Origin: Methanocorpusculum vombati
GTDB taxonomy: Archaea > Halobacteriota > Methanomicrobia > Methanomicrobiales > Methanocorpusculaceae
Direction of reading: 5' to 3'
DNA length: 64,000 nt
NCBI RefSeq assembly: GCF_026891935.1
Contig: NZ_JAPTGC010000004.1
Span: 1-64,000 of the forward strand
The translations under genes and the position numbers were made by a program. The notes beneath the pieces were generated by a model that saw only the letters and a list, made by a program, of their open reading frames with translations, was not told the origin of the DNA and made no database searches. This document shows positions 27,444 to 35,181 of this stretch, in pieces (the stretch's first letter is position 1; every line of letters begins with the position of its first letter).

Positions 27444-27465
27444 GGGTGTCAGTCTGTGTTCAACA
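27444..27465 (+). repeat. 20-nt motif copy 9
   Basis: Exact core with the same left (TTTTTTTCCGCAG) and right (GAATTATGATTGAACTGCTC) flanks as copy 8; 126 bases before the MarC-like gene. Confidence 0.9.
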
Positions 27466-27591
27466 GAATTATGATTGAACTGCTCCTAAAAGTAACGGAA
27501 AATCTCCGGATAAAATAGAGATTATCCACATCCTGATCCGTGTCAGGATCTCTTTACTGAAACGAAACAACGCACAATAGTGGAAAATATC

Positions 27592-28170
27592 ATGGAATTT
27601 ATTGCTGTAGTAATTATGCTGTTTTTGGTTGAATCAGCACTGTGGAATCTACCCGTGTTTCAGGTTTTGACGCAACATCTCACCCCTGAACAATATACCC
27701 GGGAAGCTCTGGTTGCGGTCATCATCACCTTTATTCTGATGATGCTGACAGCACTTGGCGGCCAGTATGTACTCGACATCTTAGGTGTCAGCCTTGAGGG
27801 GATAAATATCGGCGGCGGTATCATCATTCTCTATATGGGGTTCCAGATGATCGTTGGTCATGAGTTTGGGGATGAATGTACGATAACCCCCGGCAATGCG
27901 GGCGTCAAATTCGCGGTCCCCTTCCTCTTTGGTACGGGGGTGTGCAGTATCATCCTTACGCACACGCAGGCGATTGGCGTCATACCGATGATCCTCGCGA
28001 TTGGGCTTATTAATATTATATCCTTCGTGATTATCATGTTCGGCATTCGGATTCTTCGGAAACTTGGCAGTTTCCTCAATCTGCTGATCACTCTTTCCGG
28101 CCTCTATATTGTGGTGGTCGGTACGGAAAGCATCATGGCAGGAGTCAGGGTGTTTCTGGGAATCAGTTAG
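27592..28170 (+). CDS. MarC-family integral membrane protein
   Basis: A 192-residue protein with six membrane helices, fitting the MarC/UPF0056 family: an early NLPVF segment, then LGGQYVLDILGVSLEGINIG with GGGIIILYMGFQM, and the paired C-terminal helices. The family's function is unsettled despite the old link with multiple antibiotic resistance. ATG at 27592 chosen; a GTG four codons upstream is also open. The gene ends in TAG, showing that TAG is used as a genuine stop here. It lies 126 bases after motif copy 9. Confidence 0.75.
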   Translation: MEFIAVVIMLFLVESALWNLPVFQVLTQHLTPEQYTREALVAVIITFILMMLTALGGQYVLDILGVSLEGINIGGGIIILYMGFQMIVGHEFGDECTITPGNAGVKFAVPFLFGTGVCSIILTHTQAIGVIPMILAIGLINIISFVIIMFGIRILRKLGSFLNLLITLSGLYIVVVGTESIMAGVRVFLGIS

Positions 28171-28210
28171 GGCAGAGAACGAGGAACACGGTTCCTTTTT
28201 TTGTTTTTCC

Positions 28211-28232
28211 GGGTGTCAGTCTGTGTTCAACA
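28211..28232 (+). repeat. 20-nt motif copy 10
   Basis: Exact core preceded by a T-run; 126 bases before the 28358 gene. Homology to copy 11 continues to the right (TTATGATTGCGG, TTCCAAGA). Confidence 0.88.
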
Positions 28233-28357
28233 GAGTTATGATTGCGGTTTTCCAAGATGTTATGAAGAGGAATTCTTCTGGAACACAGGGAGGAGAAGTA
28301 CATACCTGCGCTTTCCTGCACCGGGGAATCCTCGATGAAGTAAAGTGAGAAGAGCTA

Positions 28358-28639
28358 ATGACATATACAACACTTGAGTATTTTTTCTACGGGAAATTAG
28401 GACGCGATGAATTCAAAAAACTGCCCTTCGGCTCTGAACGTGCGGCTGCTGCATTTGTTGTTCCGGCAAATCTCCTGACGCTGGGGATGATAATTGCGGT
28501 ATGGTTCATGCGCCATTACCTGTATCATATAAATTCCCTGCTCGTATGGGAAATTATTCTCGGGTATGGTGTGATCCTCGCAGTCTTATGGATCATTCTG
28601 TATCGGCATCTGAAGCAGGAAAAAAACATCTGCGCATGA
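28358..28639 (+). CDS. Small two-helix membrane protein (paralogue 1)
   Basis: A 93-residue protein: a conserved cytoplasmic N-terminus (TTLEYFFYGKLGRDEFKKLP), two membrane helices (about 32-52 and 62-81) and a basic end. GTGAGAAGAG upstream may serve as ribosome binding site. It is nearly duplicated at 29380-29670. With the 28746 gene it forms a two-gene unit. Function unknown. Confidence 0.65.
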   Translation: MTYTTLEYFFYGKLGRDEFKKLPFGSERAAAAFVVPANLLTLGMIIAVWFMRHYLYHINSLLVWEIILGYGVILAVLWIILYRHLKQEKNICA

Positions 28640-28674
28640 AATCCCGTGAGAAGAACTCAGCAGTTTCTGACACC

Positions 28675-28743
28675 ATGTTACCCGTATATAGAAGAGTCCC
28701 TGCCAGCTCGATTGATGTTCCGGTGTACATCAGGTTAGGGTAA
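28675..28743 (+). CDS. Possible 22-residue micropeptide between the paired membrane genes
   Basis: An ATG-to-TAA frame in the spacer encodes a peptide that begins MLPVYRR and ends IDVPVYIRLG. The frame, its length and both ends are kept in the duplicated unit (29696-29764), with a few silent and a few replacement changes. Coding is only one explanation; the spacer may be kept as leader of the next gene. Confidence 0.25.
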   Translation: MLPVYRRVPASSIDVPVYIRLG

Positions 28744-28745
28744 AC

Positions 28746-29093
28746 ATGTTGCCGTACGGTGACCCCCGCGTACTCCTCTTGACGGCGATTCTTACGTTCT
28801 CCATAATGCCCATTGGAATGAGTCTGCATATCGACAGGTGGATATTGCTCACGCTTATTCTTCTTGGTGTTCTGTATTATTCCCTGACGGCAGACAAACA
28901 GGAGTCCGGAATTACGTTTTCTCTCACTGACCCCACGATTATTGGAGTTATTATTGGGGGAATTGTGGTCTGTACGGGAGTCATATTAAGTATTAACTGG
29001 GAGGTAATGGATAAAATAATGATTTGGGTGGGGGTTGGAACAAGTAGTATTCTGGCGCTCTGTTATGTAATTGCATATATCAAAAAGGAATGA
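28746..29093 (+). CDS. Small four-helix membrane protein (paralogue 1)
   Basis: A 115-residue protein with about four membrane helices (9-26, 31-47, 63-83, 92-110) and the ending YVIAYIKKE. AGGTTAGGG upstream of the ATG is a plausible ribosome binding site. Paired with the 28358 gene. A frameshifted copy lies at 29767-30113. Function unknown. Confidence 0.6.
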   Translation: MLPYGDPRVLLLTAILTFSIMPIGMSLHIDRWILLTLILLGVLYYSLTADKQESGITFSLTDPTIIGVIIGGIVVCTGVILSINWEVMDKIMIWVGVGTSSILALCYVIAYIKKE

Positions 29094-29188
29094 AGTTCAA
29101 CGATGGGAACAGGAACAGACGCCAGGTTATGAGGGATGTTCCACCAACGAGGAAAAAACCGGGGATGAATCCATTCCTCTTTTTTCCT

Positions 29189-29210
29189 GGACGTCAGTCT
29201 ATGTTCAACA
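29189..29210 (+). repeat. 20-nt motif copy 11 (diverged)
   Basis: GGACGTCAGTCTATGTTCAA then CA; a few changes from consensus, in the same direction and position relative to the following gene as copy 10. Confidence 0.8.
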
Positions 29211-29379
29211 CCATTATGATTGCGGGGTTCCAAGAAGTTATGCTGAGGAGTTCCGCGGCGATCTCCGATGGCGGAAACTCCCGGAGTTCTTCCCAAACCC
29301 TCTGAAGAAAAGTACGTACCTCCGTCCTCCCACACCACACTATAGAACTCCTCTCTGATCAATATTGTGAGATAAGAAA

Positions 29380-29670
29380 ATGAATTATACGACACTCGAA
29401 TATTTTTTCTATGGAAAACTCGGACGGGATGACTTCAAAAAACTCCCTCCCAGCGCTGATCGTGTTGTTGCTGTATTCACAGTTCCGGCAAATTTCCTGA
29501 CATTTGGAATGCTGATTATGGTAGGGTTGATGAGCCGTCCTCTGTATCAAATAAACCCCCTGCTATTATGGTACATAATCCCGGCATATGGGGCGATCCT
29601 GGGAGTCTTATGGATCATTCTGTATCGGCATCTGGAACAGGAAAAAACATCTGCACGTAAAACCCCGTGA
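29380..29670 (+). CDS. Small two-helix membrane protein (paralogue 2)
   Basis: A 96-residue homologue of the 28358 gene, displaced by 1022 bases: same TTLEYFFYGKLGRDDFKKLP start, two membrane helices and YRHLEQEK ending, with many scattered substitutions, so the duplication is not recent. GTGAGATAAG upstream is the likely ribosome binding site. Confidence 0.65.
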   Translation: MNYTTLEYFFYGKLGRDDFKKLPPSADRVVAVFTVPANFLTFGMLIMVGLMSRPLYQINPLLLWYIIPAYGAILGVLWIILYRHLEQEKTSARKTP

Positions 29671-29695
29671 AAAGAACTCAGCTGTTTCTGACACC

Positions 29696-29764
29696 ATGTT
29701 ACCCGTGTATAGAAGAAACTCTGCCAGCTCGATTGATGTTCCGGTTTACATCAAATTAGGGTAA
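29696..29764 (+). CDS. Possible 22-residue micropeptide, second copy
   Basis: Counterpart of 28675-28743 with the same length and ends. The changes seen alter residues 8-9 (VP to NS) and one Arg to Lys, while two other changes are silent. Expression unproven. Confidence 0.22.
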   Translation: MLPVYRRNSASSIDVPVYIKLG

Positions 29765-29766
29765 TT

Positions 29767-30113
29767 ATGCTGTCGTTCGCAGATCCAAGATTCATTATTG
29801 TGGCAGCGATTATTACCGTCCCCACAACATTCATTGGAGTAAGTCTGAATATTGATCAGAGGATATTGACCCTTATTATTTTTTCATTAGTCTGTATTGT
29901 TCTCTCAAGATCTACAAAAATGAATCAAAAACTAAGCTTTCGATCACCGATCCCTATATGATTGGAGCGACAATTGGGGTACTTAGTGGTTCTATTTTTA
30001 TAATGATGAATATTTCCAAGCGGGAAATGAGGGAAATGTTGATGCCGGTGGGGATTTGCCTCATCATTATTCTGGTACTCTGTTATGTAATCGCATGTAT
30101 CAAAAAGGAATGA
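29767..30113 (+). pseudogene. Frameshifted copy of the four-helix membrane protein
   Basis: The first part (to about 29930) matches the 28746 protein (LSFADPRFIIVAAIITVP). Then the match moves to the next frame (SITDPYMIGATIGVLSG) and ends with YVIACIKKE at the same place as the paralogue. Total length is one base shorter than the intact gene, so a single-base deletion near ATGAATCAAAAACTAAGC explains it. Only a 64-residue truncated protein would be made. Confidence 0.8.
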
Positions 30114-30187
30114 ACTTCAGACCGGGAACCGGTACAGACATCAGACTAGATATTCTGCAAAAAACCGCCCCCTCATTCCTTTTTTCC

Positions 30188-30436
30188 TCAGTCGAGCAGT
30201 TCCCAGTGCCCGGTTTTATCCGACCCGACCCTGCGGATAACGCGGTATCTTTTCAGGGCCGAAAGGGCACGGGTGACGGTTGCCCGGGAAAAACCGGTCT
30301 GGACGGTAAGGTCCCGGATGGTGTTCCGGAGATTTCTCCGTAACAGCTCCAAAACCTCCATCTCCTTCTCCGAAAGCAGATCGTCCGCAAATCCCGGCTC
30401 ATATACAGTGTCATATACAGTATCTTTTACAGTATC
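30188..30436 (-). pseudogene. Winged-helix DNA-binding domain without clear start
   Basis: Minus-strand frame ending at 30188. It encodes EKEMEVLELLRRNL, then IRDLTVQTGFSRATVTRA and the wing segment RVIRRVGSDKTGHWELLD, a MarR/ArsR-like winged helix. No start codon is found before an in-frame TAG at 30437-30439 except the internal ATG at 30361, which would begin at helix 1 (57 residues). It lies directly downstream of the metal ATPase on the same strand and could be a small metal-responsive regulator or a relic of a larger one. Confidence 0.5.
30404..30436 (+). repeat. Three 12-bp direct repeats (TACAGTRTC)
   Basis: TACAGTGTC at 30404, TACAGTATC at 30416 and TACAGTATC at 30428, exactly 12 bases apart. 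They sit between the metal ATPase stop and the winged-helix frame and look like an iteron-type binding site; helical phasing is slightly over one turn. Confidence 0.6.
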
Positions 30437-30478
30437 CTATCGCACAACCGAAACCGCATCCCGGGACAGCTATCCGTG

Positions 30479-32377
30479 TCACGGCAGTTTGGGGGGCAGC
30501 CCTTCGGAGAATGCGAGCGTCCGCATGGCGTTGAGGATGGCAAGTACCGCAACGCCGACATCGGCAAAGACCGCTTCCCACATGGTGGCAAATCCTGCGG
30601 CGGCAACTGCGAGGACGAGGAATTTGACGCCAAGCGCGAAGATGATGTTCTGCCGGACGATCCGGTACGTTTTGCGGGAGATTTGGATGGCGGTCACCAC
30701 TTTTGCGGGGTCGTCGTCCATCAGGACGATGTCGGCTGCTTCTCTTGCGGCGTCGGTTCCAAGAGTTCCCATGGCGATTCCGATGTCTGCACGGGCAAGA
30801 ACGGGGGCATCGTTGATGCCGTCACCGACATAGACGACCGTGCCGGTGCCGGTTGTTTCGGCGATGATTGCTTCAAGACCGGCGACTTTGTCCTGTGGGA
30901 GGAGGTCGGCACGGTAGGAGGTGAGGCCGAGTTCGGCGGCGATCCGGTCGGCGGCGGTAGGGGTGTCTCCCGTGAGCATGGCGATGCGGCGGACGCCGAT
31001 CTGTTTGAGGGCGGTGACGGCGTTCTTTGCATGGGGTTTGAGGGTGTCGGCAAACCGAATGCAGCCGGCATATCTGCCGTCTGCGGCGATGTGGATTGCG
31101 GTTCCCGCAGGGGTGCCGTCCGGGACGGCAATCCCTGCGGCGGCGAGATGGTCGGCTGTTCCGGCAAGGACGGGGATGCCGTTTACGTTTGCGGTGACGC
31201 CCCGGCCTGCTGTTTCTTTGATGTCGGTGATTTTTGTCCGGTCAAGGGGTTTTCCAAAGGTTTCGAGGAGGGAGCGGGCAAGCGGGTGGGTGCTGGAGCT
31301 TTCGGCGGATGCTGCCCAGGTAAGGAGCTGGTCTGCGGTGATGCCGTCTGCCGGGAGGATTTCTGTGACCCGGAAGGTTCCTGTGGTGAGGGTGCCGGTT
31401 TTGTCGAAGACGACCGTGCCGGTCCGGGCGAGGGTTTCGAGGTAGTTTCCGCCTTTGATGAGGATGCCGTTTCTGGATGCTCCGCCAATGCCTCCGTAGA
31501 AGCTGAGGGGGATGGAGATGACGAGGGCACAGGGGCAGGAGACGACGAGGAAGATGAGGGCACGGCTTATCCAGTCGGGGAAGGGGTCACCGAGGAGGAG
31601 GGGCGGGAGTACGGCGAGGGCTGCGGCGATGCCGACGACTGCCGGAGTGTAGTATCGGGCGAAGGTGGTGATGAAGTTCTCGGTTTTTGCTTTTTTTGCG
31701 GCGGCGTTTTCGACGAGGTCGAGGATTCGTGCGACGGTTGATTCTGTGTAGGGGGCACTGACGCGGACGCGGAGGAGGCCGGAGAGGTTGATGCTGCCGC
31801 TGATGACCAGATCGCCCGGGGTGACGGGGCGGGGGAGGGATTCTCCAGTGAGGGATGCGGTGTCGAGTTCGGAGGTGCCGGAGAGGATGATGCCGTCAAG
31901 GGGTACGCGGTCTCCGGGTTTGATGAGGATTTCGTCTCCGGCGTGGAGTTCTTCGGGGTCGATTTCGATGAGGTTTCCGTTTTGTTCGATGTTGGCATGG
32001 TCGGGGCGGATGTCCATGAGGGCGGTGATGGATTTTCGGGTTTTGCTGACGGCGTAGTTCTGGAAGAGTTCGCCGGTCTGGTAGAAGAGCATGACGGCGA
32101 CTGCTTCGGGGTATTCGCCGAGGCAGAATGCTCCGATTGTGGCAATGGTCATGAGGAAGTTTTCGTCGAGGATTTTTCCGTGCAGGATGTTTTTTCCGGC
32201 ACGGAGGAGGATGTCATGTCCTATGATGAGGTAGGGGATGAGGTAGAGTGCGAGCAGGAGTGGAGGGGTCGGGATGAGTGCGGTCTGCTGGGCGGTGAGG
32301 ATTCCGAGGAGGAGGGCGAGGGAGATGATGATTCGCCCCAGGGTCCGTTTCTGGTTTTTGGTGAGTAGGGGTGTCAT
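30479..32377 (-). CDS. Heavy-metal P1B-type ATPase (Cd/Zn/Co class)
   Basis: A 632-residue pump. Seen: two leading helices, actuator TGES at 177-180, the metal-path CPC at 281-283, phosphorylation motif DKTGT at 325-329, an HP dipeptide in STHPLA and the GDGINDAPVLA hinge. The CPC with a C-terminal helix lacking the YN/copper signature suggests Zn/Cd/Co export, but copper cannot be excluded. It has no N-terminal metal-binding domain; instead a separate HMA protein is encoded 27 bases upstream. This pair would export toxic metal across the membrane. Confidence 0.93.
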   Translation of the reverse strand: MTPLLTKNQKRTLGRIIISLALLLGILTAQQTALIPTPPLLLALYLIPYLIIGHDILLRAGKNILHGKILDENFLMTIATIGAFCLGEYPEAVAVMLFYQTGELFQNYAVSKTRKSITALMDIRPDHANIEQNGNLIEIDPEELHAGDEILIKPGDRVPLDGIILSGTSELDTASLTGESLPRPVTPGDLVISGSINLSGLLRVRVSAPYTESTVARILDLVENAAAKKAKTENFITTFARYYTPAVVGIAAALAVLPPLLLGDPFPDWISRALIFLVVSCPCALVISIPLSFYGGIGGASRNGILIKGGNYLETLARTGTVVFDKTGTLTTGTFRVTEILPADGITADQLLTWAASAESSSTHPLARSLLETFGKPLDRTKITDIKETAGRGVTANVNGIPVLAGTADHLAAAGIAVPDGTPAGTAIHIAADGRYAGCIRFADTLKPHAKNAVTALKQIGVRRIAMLTGDTPTAADRIAAELGLTSYRADLLPQDKVAGLEAIIAETTGTGTVVYVGDGINDAPVLARADIGIAMGTLGTDAAREAADIVLMDDDPAKVVTAIQISRKTYRIVRQNIIFALGVKFLVLAVAAAGFATMWEAVFADVGVAVLAILNAMRTLAFSEGLPPKLP

Positions 32378-32404
32378 GGGTGGTTGTTCCGGGTGGTGGT
32401 CTGT

Positions 32405-32623
32405 TTAGGGGAGGATGATGCAGTCCGGTTCGATTTTTTTGCAGGTTTTTTTGACTTCCCGGATGATTTCGTCGAAGCGGGTGTCGTCGGCGGTGAGGGT
32501 GAGTTTCTGGGTCATGAAGCTGACGGAGGCGTCGGTGACGCCGTTGATTTTTTTGATGCGGGTTTCCATGAGGGCGGCGCAGTGGGCACAGTCGAGGTTT
32601 TGGAGGGTGTAGGTTTTTTTCAT
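32405..32623 (-). CDS. Free-standing HMA metal-binding protein
   Basis: A 72-residue heavy-metal-associated domain with the CxxC site in LDCAHCAALM (Cys12, Cys15). It is a ferredoxin-like metallochaperone and the likely substitute for the missing N-terminal domain of the P-type ATPase encoded just downstream. The ATG has GGAGACAAA upstream. The C-terminal half carries two more cysteines (KTCKKIEPDCIILP), which could add a second thiol site. Confidence 0.88.
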   Translation of the reverse strand: MKKTYTLQNLDCAHCAALMETRIKKINGVTDASVSFMTQKLTLTADDTRFDEIIREVKKTCKKIEPDCIILP

Positions 32624-32741
32624 GGTTTTGTCTCCTTTGTGTGTATTTCTGTTGGGTTTTGAAGGATATAAGGGAAAAAGTGGCGCGGAGGAGAGATAGT
32701 TTCTTCAGAGATACCAAGGGAGGCTGTTGTGATAAGAGGTG

Positions 32742-33620
32742 TTATGCGGTGTTTGGGCCGGGCGGCGGGGTGAGAGGTTGGGTAATGTTCTGATATGCGG
32801 TGATTGTTTCGGGGGTGAGGCTGTACCTGAGTGTTCTGTCGTGTTTGTGGGTGGTGAGCAGGTGGTGTCGGTTGAGTTTTTGGAGATACCAGATGGTTGT
32901 GGTTCGGGAGAGGTTGAGTTCTGCGGCGATTTCGTTTCGGGTGAGGGCGGGGTGGTTGAGTAAGGTCTGGAAGAGGAGGTGGTCTTTTTCTTTGGTGAGG
33001 AGGGGGAGGAGATTTTTCTGGTTGTCGGTGAGGCCGGTGTTTGCGGGGAGGTAATGCAGTTGTTTGCCGTACCGGATTGCGAGGATGTTCTGTGTTTCCA
33101 GGAGCCGGTTGAGGTGGTAGTTGAGCGAGCTGCGGGGGAGAGTGAGGGCGTCGGCGAGTTCCTGTTTGGTTTTTCCGGGGTGGTCGCTGATGTAGGTGTG
33201 GATCTGTTCTCTGCGGGAGGCTGCGTCCGGGTTTTTTCGGTTGGTGGTTCGGCGGTAGAGGACGAGGAGGCCGAGGCCGGAGGAGAGGTAGAGGAGCGAG
33301 AGGATTTTTGCTGCGGAGGGGGGGATGTACGCCATGGGGTAGGTGATAATGCGTAACAGCATTTCCCGGGGTGATAACTGCCAGAATGCAACGGGAACTA
33401 TTTCTGTGTCATCATAGATCGGTTGTATTTTTCCGGTAGCCGGTGTGAAATTGAGGCCGTCGATGTTTTGCCCGATAAGGCTTGGACGGGTGGCGGGATC
33501 GTCATTGATGCCCCGTATTTGTCCCCCGTCGATGAAGAAAAGATAAACGGAGGGAATCAGGAGTATCATTCCTATAAGAATGAGTACTCCGATTTCCCGA
33601 ATGTGTTCTTTGTTTGTCAT
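32742..33620 (-). CDS. Membrane-anchored double winged-helix regulator (paralogue)
   Basis: A 292-residue protein from ATG 33620. Order: membrane segment (about 9-29), extracytoplasmic part with FIDGGQIRGINDDP (about 28-41), second membrane helix (about 104-122, ILSLLYLSSGLGLLVLY), then two winged helices (about 137-195 with RSSLNYHLNRL, and 213-275 with RTTTIWYLQKL). Close in layout to the 33792 protein and to 7803-8675. Likely a one-component transmembrane transcription regulator. It lies between the metal ATPase operon and the amplified secreted-protein genes, so either could be its target. Confidence 0.82.
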   Translation of the reverse strand: MTNKEHIREIGVLILIGMILLIPSVYLFFIDGGQIRGINDDPATRPSLIGQNIDGLNFTPATGKIQPIYDDTEIVPVAFWQLSPREMLLRIITYPMAYIPPSAAKILSLLYLSSGLGLLVLYRRTTNRKNPDAASRREQIHTYISDHPGKTKQELADALTLPRSSLNYHLNRLLETQNILAIRYGKQLHYLPANTGLTDNQKNLLPLLTKEKDHLLFQTLLNHPALTRNEIAAELNLSRTTTIWYLQKLNRHHLLTTHKHDRTLRYSLTPETITAYQNITQPLTPPPGPNTA

Positions 33621-33699
33621 TATGTGCTGTGTATGATACGGGTGTGTTCTGGTCTCCCTGCCGGAAGGGGAACGGCTCATGGACTATTTTCTGTCCGGA

Positions 33700-33733
33700 A
33701 GATGTTATAAATACATTGGTCAAACTATAGTTT
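33700..33733 (-). promoter_or_regulatory. Promoter and 12-bp palindrome upstream of the 32742 regulator
   Basis: A perfect palindrome AAACTATAGTTT at 33722-33733 stands just upstream of a minus-strand TATA-like TATTTATAAC (33705-33714). The arrangement suits an operator next to the promoter, possibly for autoregulation. Confidence 0.5.
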
Positions 33734-33791
33734 TTTCCGGAACGGCAGGGGTGCCGGTGTGGGTCTGGGGTAACGTGACGGGGAGGAGTTT

Positions 33792-34667
33792 TCAGGGTAT
33801 CGAACCATTTGGGTCGGGTTCAAACCATGTGCGAAGTTTCTGATAATTTTCGGTTGTTTCAGGCGTCAGTTTGTATATACGTTCTTTGCCCTGGTTTTGT
33901 ATGATGATAAGATTCTGTTTTGCAAATCGTTTCAGTCTCCATGATAGGGTGGTGGGAGAGAGCTGCAGGGTTACGGTAAGTTGGGTTCTGGTGATTCCCG
34001 GATGTTCGATGAGGGTCTGAATTATCTGGTGATCTTTGTCCCGTGCAACGAAGGTAAGCAGTATCTCCATTTCCGTTGAGATAGCTCGGCCTCCGGGGAA
34101 GTAATGAGGATACGTTCCGGAGGTTATTTGGTGAATCTCTTTTTGTTTCAGCAGTTTGTTTAGATGATACTTGAGACTGCCGCGTGAGATTTTCATAGAG
34201 TTTGCGATCTGTTGCTGGGATTTTCCGGGATGAGTGCATATCCAGCGATATATTTGTTCGCGGGTGGAGTTGGGGTCGCGGTTTTTTTCGGAGATTTTTG
34301 CGTAGAGAATGAGAAAGGCGAGGCCGGAGGCGAGATAGAGGAAGGAAAGGAACTGGGAGAAGGAAGGGGGGATGTAGGTGAAAGGAGCGATCCCGATAAA
34401 GAGGAGAGCATCTTTAAGTGGCATCTGCCAGAGTTCGGTCTGAATAACTTCGGTGTCGTCGTAGCGGGGAGTTATCGGTTCTTCGACGGGTTCAAAGACA
34501 TATCCGCCAATGTCCTGGTAGTAGATGGGTCCCAGATTGTTCGGGTCATCATTGATTCCTGCGATCTGCCCTCCGTCTGCAAAAAACAGAAGGGCACCGA
34601 AAGCAAAAACTCCAAACAGCAAAAGGATGATGATGCCAAGGTCTTTGTATCGTTCCCGATTTTTCAT
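33792..34667 (-). CDS. Membrane-anchored double winged-helix regulator (paralogue)
   Basis: A 291-residue protein of the same design: membrane segment (about 11-29), extracytoplasmic stretch with the shared FADGGQIAGINDDP, second membrane helix (about 104-122), first winged helix (about 137-195, RGSLKYHLNKL) and second (about 213-275, TTLSWRLKRF). It shares the GGQIxGINDDP signature with its neighbour at 32742, so they arose by duplication. The shared exterior motif probably contacts the signal. It is the closest regulator to the eight-gene cluster that starts at 35.1 kb. Confidence 0.82.
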   Translation of the reverse strand: MKNRERYKDLGIIILLLFGVFAFGALLFFADGGQIAGINDDPNNLGPIYYQDIGGYVFEPVEEPITPRYDDTEVIQTELWQMPLKDALLFIGIAPFTYIPPSFSQFLSFLYLASGLAFLILYAKISEKNRDPNSTREQIYRWICTHPGKSQQQIANSMKISRGSLKYHLNKLLKQKEIHQITSGTYPHYFPGGRAISTEMEILLTFVARDKDHQIIQTLIEHPGITRTQLTVTLQLSPTTLSWRLKRFAKQNLIIIQNQGKERIYKLTPETTENYQKLRTWFEPDPNGSIP

Positions 34668-35110
34668 GCGTACCAGTTTATGATGAGGGTGTACGGCTGC
34701 GTTCCGGTAACTGTTGTTCCTGCAACCCCAACTCTCCAGCAGGTGTCAGCGTCCGGTTGTAATCCGGTTTGCACTGAGATTTTTCTGTGGTAAGAAACCT
34801 CATGAACATTGGTATCTCGATTCTGTTATAAGTAAAGATTGGCCAAGAATTCGTTTTGAAATTTTGGGGTGGGAAGTCTCCCCTTGCAATTTGAGATTGC
34901 ACCCCCCCATGCCTACCAGTATGTTGGGTAACGCCTCATGCGTGCATCGTCACCCTGACCTGCTGCATTATCCGCGTCACCGTCCCGGGTCTCCGAAACT
35001 ACCGCAGGCCCGACCTGATACTGTATTCGCGAACGACGTCAGCACAGACCGAACAGACAACCGGAAAATACCGAATCATCTCTTTTTTGGAAAGCAGATA
35101 CTTTGGAACT
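34668..35110. other. Gap between regulator and amplified gene cluster
   Basis: No gene is supported. The right end (about 35068-35110, ATCTCTTTTTTGGAAAGCAG and on) closely matches the segment before the third unit (38937-38971), so it is the relic left end of the amplified array. A possible TATA box (TTACTTATAAC, minus strand, near 34830) would serve the 34667 regulator. Confidence 0.45.
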
Positions 35111-35150
35111 GACGAGTGTTTGGCCACACTTTTTATATACCGCCCGCGAC
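35111..35150 (+). promoter_or_regulatory. Promoter cassette 1
   Basis: GACGAGTGTTTGGCCACACT followed by TTTATATAC (TATA box, 35132-35140) and CGCCCGCGAC. TGTTTGGCCACA is a 12-bp inverted repeat with one mismatched pair and touches the TFB/TATA region, as a repressor or activator site would. Drives gene A1. Confidence 0.8.
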
Positions 35151-35181
35151 AAATGCTCAAACATTCACGAGGCCAAACACC

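Noticed and set aside
26827-29210. CRISPR array
   Set aside because: The repeats are hundreds of bases apart with genes between them, not short regular spacers, and no cas genes are present.
6193-29210. Transposon ends or an insertion sequence
   Set aside because: No transposase gene is seen in the window, and copies follow gene direction instead of forming inward-facing pairs. It remains the main alternative to test.
26899-29375. Integron-type gene cassettes
   Set aside because: No tyrosine integrase gene and no imperfect palindromic attC structure; the motif itself is not palindromic.
30476-31741. A 421-codon plus-strand frame opposite the P-type ATPase
   Set aside because: Gly/Cys-rich shadow of a certain gene.
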